Source of the DNA: Macrotrachela quadricornifera
Taxonomy: Eukaryota; Rotifera; Eurotatoria; Philodinida; Philodinidae
Direction of reading: 5' to 3'
Assembly: GCA_022393335.1 (NCBI GenBank)
Contig: JAJEKB010021384.1
Location: 1,098,557-1,162,556 of the forward strand
Length of the DNA stretch: 64,000 nt
Shown in pieces: positions 1-10,405 of the stretch. Made by a program: the position numbers and the translations under genes. A model generated the notes under the pieces. That model worked only from the letters and a program-made list of their open reading frames with translations. It did no database searches and was not told the origin of the DNA. Numbering within the stretch: the stretch's first letter is position 1; every line of letters starts with the position of its first letter.

Positions 1-721
1 CTAATGACAACATTTTCAGTTTCATTTTAAACAAATTTAATATCCAAAACTCATATTATCCTCCAGATAATCCACCTAATCTAAGGTAACAAACTCATTA
101 TATATTTTTATACTTAAAAATTGTTTTTTTATATTATAATCTAATTCAATTCAATTATTATTTTGTAGTAAAGATTCTAGTAATGATATAATGTCAGTGA
201 TCATTTTTGATGAAAATCATGCATGGTGTACTAAAAAATGCAATAACATCTGGTTTAACTTGAATTCTTTATCAAATGGACCAGAAGTAACTCATTTTCG
301 AAAGATATTTAATCGACAAGGATTTGGATATATTATTCTTTGGAGTAATATTACACTAACATCACATGATCAAGCATTTGAATCAGACTCAAAAGTAGAA
401 GAACGTATAGAAACAAACTCTCCCGATCAAGATTTTCACATTAATATCATCAATCATTCTTCAAAAGTAACATCGAAGCAATCATCAAACGATCAACCAT
501 TTGAATCAGACTCGAAAGTAGAAGAACACACAAAGACAGATTCTCCCAATCAAGATTTGCACACTAATATCATCAAACATTCTTCAAAAGTAACATCGAA
601 GCGATCATCAAAACGTAATCATATGAAAGAGGAATGTAGTTTTGACGAATCTTCCTCAATATTGGAAACAAATGCGTTCAATCAATCTAATCGATTTGAA
701 ATACTATTGTCTATAGAATAA
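1..721 (+). CDS. Josephin-like cysteine protease, copy A (5' end outside window)
   Basis: Partial gene. The exon running in from the left edge ends at 85, a GT-AG intron spans 86-168, and the last exon is 169-721. Phase is kept: AG + T makes Ser. Visible are the catalytic His (in NHAWC) and the Asn of the WFNLNSL motif, which match the His and Asn of Josephin deubiquitinases such as ataxin-3. The catalytic Cys exon lies upstream of the window. The C-terminal part holds two degenerate copies of a roughly 41-residue Ser/Lys/Glu-rich unit starting with FESDSKVEE, and ends in SNRFEILLSIE. Copy B at 5830-6733 has the same gene structure. Role inferred from the fold only: removal of ubiquitin or a ubiquitin-like protein. 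The two-copy state and open frame argue for a live gene. Confidence 0.7.
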
Positions 722-826
722 TAATTTTAATAAAACTTGTCAAATCTGAGGATTCTTACCAGTTCCAACAATTGAATATTTCTTGTTTCATGTGTCTAAT
801 TGAAATATTCTTTAAATTTCTAACTT
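1..826 (+). repeat. Duplicated Josephin-like segment, copy A
   Basis: Position 1 aligns with 6086 and similarity continues to about 826 (about 6838), past the stop codon into the 3' flank. Exons, intron position and the 3' untranslated stretch are shared. The tail repeats differ in length between copies. Confidence 0.8.
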
Positions 827-3800
827 CACAAGAGATTCAATCAGACCTGAGGTTCTTACCGGAAACCGACTCTATCCATCAAAAGCCAATCAGATTCGGC
901 CGGTTTTATGAAAGATGTCGAATTCCGATGGAATTCAACGCAGATATGATTGAAAACAACCGGATCTACAAGTTGGATTGAATCTTCTGCAGAAAAGGAT
1001 ACGCCTACATCCTGCCCCTTCCAAATCGGAAGATACTACATCAGCTAATAACGAGAGATCGGAAAATCCCAACCCTTTCCAACTAAACATTGGATAGAGT
1101 CCGATTTCATGAGCATATGCCAAACAATAAATTATCGGAAAAAATTCTGTAAAAATTCTATAATATCCAGCGATCGGAAAGGAATCGACTAACACCGACA
1201 CGCACTACGACCAACAGAATCCCGTGGGAGCCATTTTATTTCGATGCAATCCTTTTTGCAACACTTTGGGAGATTCCGTTGTGAATTCCGACAGTCAAAT
1301 CCGACTGTAATCCTCAAGTTTCCGACGACATTCGTTAAAATCAACATAATCTCCAACACAATCCTACCGATACGGACGCACAATCGACAACTAGAAAGAT
1401 TCGAGCTCATACAAAACACCGACATAAGCAATTGGCCATCCACAAAATCTCACAATATATCGCACACTACCCTAAAACTAGAAAACCTACTAACCAAAAA
1501 CAGCATACCAGTATCAAAATCGATTAACATTTAGCAAATACTACATAAAAAGGGGATATCAAAAAACAAAAGTTTCCTTATTTTTCGCAAAATCAAAGTT
1601 AGCTCACACTATATAAAATACAAGATTTTTCAAAGTTAACCCCACCATCTTAGTTCTATCTTATTCGCTAATATCATCATTACCACAGTGCAAAAACATT
1701 CTCCGCAAAACTCGAACCAGAGTATGCAATTCTCACATTTTCCAAATGCCACATCACCAAAAATCATTGCAAAAGTAATCCGATCACACTATTTCCCAGA
1801 CAACTAAATTTCGCAAGCCTCTCAAGCCTACATATACTTCCATCTGAGCCAAAGTAAACAATTGACACACACTTCTTTTTTTCCCTCTTATTAAAAGCTT
1901 TCCAACTCAAAATAATCTTTCACATCACATACAATTGATACCTACAAAGTTTTCCGAAAGATAACATTGGAAAAAGCGATCTGAAAAGAGATTTTACGAC
2001 AGGTGAGGAGGTAATGCTTAGTGTGGGTCAATATTGTTTTCCGGTCTTAGACAAAGTTGTTCAAGTTAAATTAATGTTTTAGTTCACATCTGAAATACAA
2101 GTGATTATCTTTTTTGAAGATAGTTTTCATATCATTCGTTGTGAATGTTGATGGGTGGAAATGAAAGATGGTGACGTTTAGTGTAGCTCGTTGTTTTTCA
2201 TATTTTTTTAAGAAATTTGGCAACCGAAAAGAATGTTGGAGATCATACTGAAATGACATCGGAATATATTTCGTCACGATATTTTTGAGGTCCTCTATTT
2301 TGAATATGCATGATTCGAAAAGAGATGTAGTTTAAGTTGTTAGCTGATTAGAATATATCATGTAGTGATTCGCCTAGGACTGTGTTCCAATTGTGCTGGT
2401 GATGTTCTACGTGCAACTGGATGAGCTGCATCTAAACGGTACAATAAGATTTCATATAGATCAAGGTATTAGAAAAAAAGGTCAATATACTGATTTTTCG
2501 TCATACAGTATATAAACTAGCAAAAATAATTCTACCACCGATTTGTTTAATAACATGGTAAACTTGTTCCAATAGATTTCCAAATACAACCTGATAAGGT
2601 CTATATAATGTTACAATTAGATTTTCGATAGGGTGTTGATACTCTTAACTCAATCCAAATATCATAACTTCAGTGTTTATATTAGCATCTGCGAATGTAT
2701 AGTTTGAGAATAGTGAGTCATTTCACTTTTCATATGATTGAATAGCTATTGATGAGATTTATGAGATACTCGTGAAAAATCGGAAAATTATTCCTAGTGA
2801 CCATGACTAAGTAGAGCCGTATTTTTATTCAACAGCAATAATATGAAAACGATAATAGGATTTTGATATTTACATTCAGAAGTATAGATCAACCAGATAG
2901 CTTGTTATCTCAATTCATACATTAGTTGATAGCTCTAGTGAAAATCTATTACATACTAAAGAGAAAATGGCAAATCTTTTTCGAGATATTTTCGAGCTCT
3001 TTTTCTGAGAATAACAATTATTGAGAAAGAAAGCACGAGATGCCGACCTTAGCACGCTTCTATGCGGATGTGCTTTAAGAAAATTGGGGCAGTAAAAATA
3101 ATCCTTCAGATCACATATTAACGGCATATGAATATCTTTTTTGGAAGATATTTTTGATCTTTTAGATTGCGGAGATTGATTTGAGAGTTTCCAATGGTAG
3201 GAAGGTGCTGAGGTTTATCGAATAATTGAGGCTCGATTATCTCGCATTTTGATGAATTTCGATGATTTCCTGATATCTGAGAGTAGCGTATACCGTCGAA
3301 TATGATGAGTTTTAATAATCGGAACCGAGAATTTGGAGTGTTGGAATTTTAGTCGATTCCTGGGGAATCTGGCTCGCGAGTGTTAAAGTGAATTGTAGGA
3401 ATTCATCGGTTTACGCCGGAATTTTCTGTTGGGATCCGATTTCTGTGTTTGCCTTGGGTACGTGTCATCAAATGGCAAGAAAGAAATGTGCGTCTAAACA
3501 AACTATTCTTTCTATTCATAGCAAGATCATACCTCTGTAGACCATATTTCCGCTGTAATATAAAGAGAAATAGTGAAGATTGACAGTAGATTGAAACCAT
3601 ACACTATATCTTATTTCGAAACTGTGATGATTTTAGATGATGGTAATGCGTAATGAAGACTGAATCTTTCTTTAACATACTTTTCTATGTATTCTCAAAT
3701 GTACCAATACAAACACAAACAACGTCAATAAATTGATATAAACAATTAGGAGAATAGTCACAAATTCAGTAGAAATTTTCACTGTTATGAATGTCATAAG

Positions 3801-5829
3801 TAATGTTCTGTTGATGAAGATACTTTAGATTTTATTCATTGAGAAATTGACTAGAGATAAAATGTATAAGCCCATCTCGTAGCTTCTCATTTGTGAATAT
3901 GAACATAAATATTAATTTAATATTGAAAATCTTAGTGAGTTTAAAATAGGGTTCGCTACATATACAGCTTTTTAATTTTCGTCATATTTACTGCAATTTG
4001 TAGAGTTCGTTAAATTACAGAGAAAGAACATTTATTGTTAGCGCTTTTAATTCGTTTTTGTTTCGAAACAGGACTAATATATTTTGTGTCATTCACAACA
4101 TGGAATCTAGTATCGAATGAATAACAGTTGACTAATCGAGATGCACCGGCAACCATTTACAACAGAGAACCATACTGGAAGCGTAGTTCATTTGGATTTT
4201 GTGAACATTCACAACGCCATTATGAATCAAACCAAACATATATCATCGTTGATACCGATACATATAAGTATCAGACTGTATGCAAATATCTAGATTGTAA
4301 AAATTTCAAAGCACCATCGACAGAATATTTCTAGTAGAATAAATAAATATCGAATCGTTGAAATAAATTTTAGTTAAGAGTTCTTCATCATTCTTAAGAT
4401 GTTACTTCTTTAGTATGTTCCAGCATTCACGAAACCTTGCTCGAGCTATAGTCGTATTATTCCTTCAATAAGTGACAATCATTTCATTTATTTACATTTT
4501 CCCAAAAATGTTGAACTTTCTCTTTCGTAGACAGAAAGTACCTAAGTTTATCTCTACATTCACGATAATCTCTGTAAATTACAGAAACTTTATGTATTTA
4601 AAAGATTATTCTCATCAATAACTCACATCCTCTATAAATTTCAGGAAATCTACTGAAAAAAGAATTTCAAATTAAATTATTTTATCTTAATTAATACTTC
4701 ACAGACCGTTACATACGCTAAGAGGATTAAAAATCTCATATATACCTATCCACACGAAGTATATTAATATCCGATCATTTGATACCGTATCTATATTGCC
4801 AGGAATGTTATTTATACATGATTTTTGAAGCAATATCATACTACAATATGAAATATAAACAATCTGCCATTCGATTAGAACAGTGATTATTCGTCAATTA
4901 CCGTCAAAAATTGTAGATAACGATATTGAAATTGATCAATATGCATTTATCAGGATAAAAACTTATCATTTTTTACGTCTTTTTAACAGCGAAGAATAAC
5001 TACAAATTTCCTGAAACAAGTAACGCTGTCTGAGGATTCATTCAGCTCTTTTTCGTAAAAATAATGTTTCTGAAAATATCAGCAATTCATTTATTTTGTT
5101 AAATTAATTATTAGTTAATAAGAAGTAACGTCAGATACACATCGCCTATTCCTGATTAGTTTTGGCCAAGTTTCATAGAAAAAGATTAAGAGTTAAATAC
5201 TTCATAACTAATTGGTAACTAACTAATAAAAGCTAATCTCAAATTTCAATTCTCCATTTTCGATTGTCTCTACTTGAGTTTTACAGAAATATGTTAAAAA
5301 GCAATAATTAATTAGTAATTGGTTAACAATTAATATTAGATTCGAATTCCTGATCCTCGATTACTTTTCAGTTAAGTTTTATAGAAAATGAACCGTTCTA
5401 TCTTCATGTCATTCTTGAACCAATCACTGAAGTGCGGACACACAAGCAAGCAAGCAGGCAATTTAAATTTGCAAGACTCTACTCCACGAGAAAGAGAAAA
5501 AAAAAGCAAATAGAGATTTATTTCATCTTTGTGTCATGCACAGAACAGAAAAAAAAATTTACAGTTTTGCTTGTACGTCGTCATGATGCAATACTAATAA
5601 ATAATGAATTACGAAAGTATTTCGAAAGAAATTACATATTCTTAACCCGTGTGTAAGTAAGATATTTTCCATTAGCATTGATTTAAATTGAAGAGATTTT
5701 ATTTTATATAAATATCTTTTTTAAATTTGTTTTAAAAATAGTAAAAGAAGGAAAATGCATTTATTTATTATATTTATATAAAATTTATTAGAATTTTCTA
5801 CGTAGATTTTGAAAACGATTTAATAGAAG
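722..5829. other. Intergenic region, no gene supported
   Basis: About 5.1 kb without a convincing gene. From about 846 to 1540 the base composition changes: it is richer in C and G, with repeated CCGGAA/TTCCGA-like words, and looks like part of an old transposon, but no terminal repeats could be matched. Near 2100 and 3130 the same short palindromic word (ATCTTTTTTG/GAAGAT) occurs beside weakly similar minus-strand text. The rest (3600-5000) is plain AT-rich sequence. Short ORFs here lack ATG starts, splice support or recognisable domains. Confidence 0.5.
5020..5475 (+). repeat. Dispersed repeat family, copy 1
   Basis: Starts with a word close to AACAAGTAACGCTGTCTGAG and ends near AGTGCGGACACACAAGCAAG. 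The same ordered words occur at about 41360-41710, and the opening word again at about 26097. Inside are diverged units of roughly 90 bp around CTCGATTACTTTTCAGT. Non-coding, function unknown. Confidence 0.55.
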
Positions 5830-6733
5830 ATGACGAAGAGTAGGAATAACAACAAGATGAAATATATGTTTATGGAAAGACAACGAACAAGTGATACATG
5901 TCGACTACATGCAATTAATAATGCAGTTGGAAGTTCAATTGTATCTCGAAAAAAGTTTGATTATTTTGAATTTTAAATTCATCTATTATATTTATTATTT
6001 ATTCTATTTAGATTCTTTGATTATTGTGATGAATTTGATATGATACACGGTTGTAGAGGAAGTCGACAATTTTTTTTTATTCATACTAATGACAACATTT
6101 TCAGTTTTATTTTAAACAAATTTAATATCCAAAGTTCATATTATCCTCCAGATAATCCACCTCGCCTCAGGTAACAAATTCATTAATTATTTCGATTTTT
6201 TTTTTTTAATTTTCTAATTTAATTGAATTCAATTATGATTTTGTAGCGAAGATTTATGTAATGATATAATGTCAGTGATCGTTTTTGATGATAGCCATGT
6301 ATGGTGTGCTAAAAAATGTAATAACACCTGGTTCAACTTGGACTCTTTATCAAATGAACCGGAACCAACTCCATTTCGAAAGATATTTAGTCGACAAGGA
6401 TTTGGATGGATTGTTCTTTGGAATAATATTAAACCTGTATCGGACGATCAATCTTTTGAATCAGACTCAAAAGTAGAAGAACATACAAAGACTGACTCTA
6501 TCAATCATTCTTTAAAAGTAATATCGAATGATCAATCTTTTGAATTACACTCAAAAGTAGAAGAACATACAAAGACAAACTCTACCAATCATTCTTTAAA
6601 AGTGATATCGAAGCGATCATTAAAACGTAATAAAGTAGAAGAGGAATTCAGTTTTGATGAATCTTTCTTAATATTTGAAACAAATGAGTCAAATCAATCT
6701 AATCGATTTGAAATATTATCTTCTATAGAATAA
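5830..6733 (+). CDS. Josephin-like cysteine protease, copy B (complete)
   Basis: Three exons, 5830-5954, 6012-6170 and 6247-6733, joined by GT-AG introns of 57 and 76 bp, give 256 codons with every junction in phase. The Josephin triad is complete: Cys24 in DTCRLHAINNA, His112 in DSHVWC, Asn125 in WFNLDSL. Spacing is similar to ataxin-3 (Cys14, His119, Asn134). The domain (about 15-155) is shorter than a typical Josephin domain and contains a Cys/Asp-rich segment (FFDYCDEFD). The tail has two 28-residue units (160-187, 188-215) with FESDSKVEEHTKT/FELHSKVEEHTKT, then an acidic C-terminus. The start is the first ATG; Met10 (5857) would also serve. Likely a deubiquitinase-like peptidase; substrate unknown. 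No ubiquitin-interacting motif was recognised. Confidence 0.75.
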
Positions 6734-6838
6734 TAATTTCAATAGATCTAGTCAAATGTAAAAATTATTATCAATTCTAACAACTGAATTTTTTTTGTTT
6801 TACGTGCATGATTGAAATATTTTTTGAAATTTTTAGTG
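6086..6838 (+). repeat. Duplicated Josephin-like segment, copy B
   Basis: Partner of 1-826, same orientation, with the start-to-start distance about 6.1 kb. Similarity covers the second exon, second intron, last exon and about 100 bp of 3' flank. Confidence 0.8.
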
Positions 6839-7026
6839 TTGATCATAAAATATCTTAAAATTAATAAAAAGAAACGAACAAATATTTTCATTTTATTTTA
6901 CATACAAATCATCATGCTTATTGACCGATACAAATACAAAAAAAACAATTCCATTTTCGTCTGTTTTATATATGATTAGACATGCATCAATTAAAAACCG
7001 AGATTTTTCTCACAATAAAAATAATA

Positions 7027-7210
7027 CAATCTCAATAAGAATTTATATTAAAATGTTTAAATTTAAGTTAGTATTTCATTTATCGAAAGAATCTCAATGA
7101 AATTAATTAAACCTATCCACTTCAATGTCTCGATAACGTTGCTTATCCAACATTGCATGATAATTAGGATCGTCATTTTCTTGCTAATATATAGAGCTCT
7201 CAATTGTAAA
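7027..7210. repeat. Dispersed repeat shared with 48305-48490
   Basis: Nearly collinear with 48305-48490, including AAGAATTTATATTAAAA and CACTTCAATGTCTCGATAAC. It contains the exon-like segment described at 7103. Confidence 0.7.
7103..7183 (-). other. Exon-like segment (26 codons plus stop), copy 1
   Basis: On the minus strand an acceptor (TATATATTAG) is followed by 81 bases encoding a peptide ending in DKQRYRDIEVDRFN and a TAA stop. An exact-length counterpart is at 48384-48464, also open, with an intact acceptor and six residue differences. This looks like the terminal exon of an unrecognised gene. No upstream exon was found in either place, so both may be decayed fragments carried by a repeat. 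Confidence 0.35.
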
Positions 7211-10200
7211 TAGATTGTGTGTTCATTTTTACTGGTGAAAAGATCAAATGTTTAAATATAGAAGATATTTAGACGAATTTCTGAGAAAATCAAAGGATTT
7301 AACAAAACAATCTGCTTATCGTTCATTATATATTCAGCAAAGAAAAGACGCGCATGAATTCAAAAAAAACAAATATTCACTTCAATCATTCTTCACAAAA
7401 AAGTGATTTTATATTTTATCGCTATTTATATTATTCTGTCCATTTGAAAGAAAATTCAATTATTCATTCATCGTGTACGAAAGACCGACCGATACTGTGC
7501 GGCTCATGGCAATATTCGATACATCAGATCTGAATTTTATTAGTTTAGTCATGACATTATAGTGCTGTTGACCAAAATATACGTACTAATGAGTGTTTTC
7601 TCATTTGAATGTAGATCTGCACAAAAGAACGTGATAGATCACTCATGATTCATGAATGAATGGGGGTCCTACAAATTTTTCGAAATTTTATTTGTTCTTG
7701 TTCTCTCGTGCAATTCATCGTTATAGAAAATGTTTCTTTTTATTTGAAAGCTTAGAAGCTGCTCTTTCAAATTAGTCTACAATGCATATCAGAAGATGAT
7801 GACAAAAACGAAACGGGAGTTGAAACTTATGAAATACCCTTTATTCTATCGTATTATTGCAACAATATAATTATAGTGATTAAACAATTCTTATAATATT
7901 CTTCATGTTTGTTTGAACTATAGTTAGCCCATCGACATTTTGACCGCGTTACTGATCAACCGACAGACAGACCTAGGTGAATTTCTGTTGCTAAATCCTA
8001 ACCTTTCAGCATAGGAAATAATGAATTATATGATCTGTAAGCATTACAAAAAAAACTGTCTTTATTTTTGAAATACACAACAATCAAATAATAATTATTG
8101 GTGATGTTGCTATTGAGTGTATAACAGGTTGAATTGATTGATATGATGAAATTAAGAATGAGATTCATGAGACAGAAGAGAACTATAACTTCGCGTATAG
8201 ATAAATGATTTGAGCGTCAACGGCACGACACAAATTCGAACCCTGTGAGAAGAATTTTTCTCATTCATTTGTCATTAATAATCAATGATAATTGTTAAAA
8301 TCTCTTTGCTTATAATTAGAAGTACCTTCTCGAGATTTTGACAGAGATTGGCGTAATTGACTATGTTGATTACAGGTATATTATCTTTATTCATCAAGCC
8401 CCTTCTGAGGTAATATAAAAACGAAAAGAATTGTCTATCCTTTAAGCTGAAGAATAAACTCAACCTTCTCATATCCTGATTCTTCTGAATTTTGTAAGTT
8501 TATCACTCAGATGGACAAAATTAAAAAGTAGAGACCATACTTAAAGCTTAAAACATTGGAATTAGTCATATATTAATGTTAATAAAGATATCATTGTAAG
8601 AGTTTGGTCAAAAAATAAATATATAAGATCTTAGCATGATTATGCAATGCATCATGGTACAACAGTATCTACCCTGTACCAAAAATTTCTTAATCTGAAT
8701 GGTACTTTATATCAGGTATGTTCAACTAAAGCTGTCACAGAAAATTAGATAAATTACCTTGAAGAAAATGGGAATAAAATGGATTTAGAGAGTGTAGACT
8801 TTCGAAAAATAAGTGCATATATGTTATAAGCTTTAGCATCTTTGTGTATATCAGCTAACGATACAATCATATGTCGCTTCTCTTTTGTTCTATTCTACTT
8901 AGTATTTTAAGCATTGCTTGAATACTGTTCACACTGTTTCAATATGAGCACGTGTAAATATGAATGATATCGAATCGACTACTAGCTATAGAAGATGACA
9001 AAACAGTCCGATAAATATTGTCGATGCAATGATTAATTTGAGAAACTGTATCAGTATTGATACCCGTCGTTCATGGCTTAATCGATATCAGATATTCTTC
9101 CACTGTTTTTTTTGTATTGATCTTGTTAAAGGGTTTTCTTCTCTGGAGAGCCAATTTTGAGATTTATAAATATTCTGATAGTCCTTTCGATGGACTTTAA
9201 GCTGGCATAATATTTTTTGTCAAAAGAAGAGTATTAATTTTTTTCTAGTGACTTTTTTTCGTAAAGTTTCTTATAAACTGTAGAAAATTCAAAACATTGT
9301 TTTGTTGTTTTTATCAAAATCAGTTATGTTGAGCATAACATTTACGCGAGCGGCTCTCGCTCCATAATTGCTCTATATAAAAGTGGTAATGTTTCTTTAT
9401 GCTGTATAGTACCCGTTTCAAGCTAGGTCGTACTAAATCCGATCTTTGAAATTTTCTTTTAACGAAATAAAGAACTTAGATTTTTAATCTTAATTACCAA
9501 ATTTTTGGTCACGGATCATAGAATTTTTCGAAAAAGTCTTTTTTTTTAAATTAAACAATGGGAAATTAAAAAATCAGGCTCTACCATGATCTAACTCTAT
9601 TCTCTATGGTAGTAACACTCTGCCAATTAAAAACCATTCCGACATGTTCGTCTAAGAGAGGGATCCCTTAGACTCTTTGATCTGTGTTAGTAATGATTTG
9701 GTGATATTATATTCATAGTGCTCGTGATGCCATTTTTCGATTAATGATCTAGAGCAGTAATATTTCTTCAACTAGTAAATACGACGTGGCAACAACATTA
9801 TAAAATGAATTAATAAATAGATCATGAGACACTCGGTGGATACAGATCATCTACTCGAGAGTTTTCTAGTAGTCTAGTAAAAGCATTGAATTGTTTATCC
9901 TACTTGTTTTCAGTGTTATACAAAAGACTGAGTAAAATTCTTTTTTATACTTTTAAATTCAAAGCGTCCCTTCAGATGGTATTCTTATATAGGTTCGAAC
10001 CGAAACCGTTTCGAGACTTTTTGCGTTTAGTAATTAATCGTGCAAATTTAGTTTCGGTACTTTTCAAGTAAACTTCAAAACATCCATAACTCATAGAAAT
10101 ACATTGACTCTGATTATTTTTGATCAAACTTTAAGGAAAAATAATTACAGATTTAGATTCTTTGACTCTAACAATCTTTGATACAACTTCATAACTACGC

Positions 10201-10399
10201 ACATGACTCCATATAAGACCACAAGGTCACAAGCTCATTCCATTTCATATGATACTTTTTGCATGAGTTCTTGTATGCAACAAAGAAAGTGATACAAGTG
10301 TCTAGATTATTTTATTACGGTCTCGTGCAGTATTTATTTTATTTGAAATTTAAAGTAGATAGTATCGTACAGTTCACTATTCTTTTGTCAATGAACAGT

Positions 10400-10405
10400 T
10401 TTATT
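10400..10405 (-). terminator. Polyadenylation signal AATAAA
   Basis: Minus-strand AATAAA directly abuts the TAA stop of the ubiquitin-like/ART-like gene, which would give a very short 3' UTR. Position fits, but the motif is common in AT-rich DNA. Confidence 0.35.

Larger units (their letters stand above)
6840..10400. other. Intergenic region
   Basis: AT-rich, with no gene supported apart from the small duplicated exon-like segment at 7103-7183. A GC-rich perfect palindrome GCGAGCGGCTCTCGC lies near 9347 next to a TATATAAAAG word. Around 10080-10240 are degenerate units (TTTGACTCTAACAATC-like) resembling the dispersed repeat at 5020-5475. Confidence 0.5.

Noticed and set aside
846..3460. Possible single large transposon spanning the CCGGAA-rich part and the AGGAATCGACTAA-like words at 1175 and (inverted) 3340
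   Set aside because: Only one short inverted match; no terminal repeats or target duplication could be found.
4128..4334. 68-codon plus-strand open frame with several Tyr/Cys residues
   Set aside because: No ATG start in frame, no splice support, no family recognised and no second copy.
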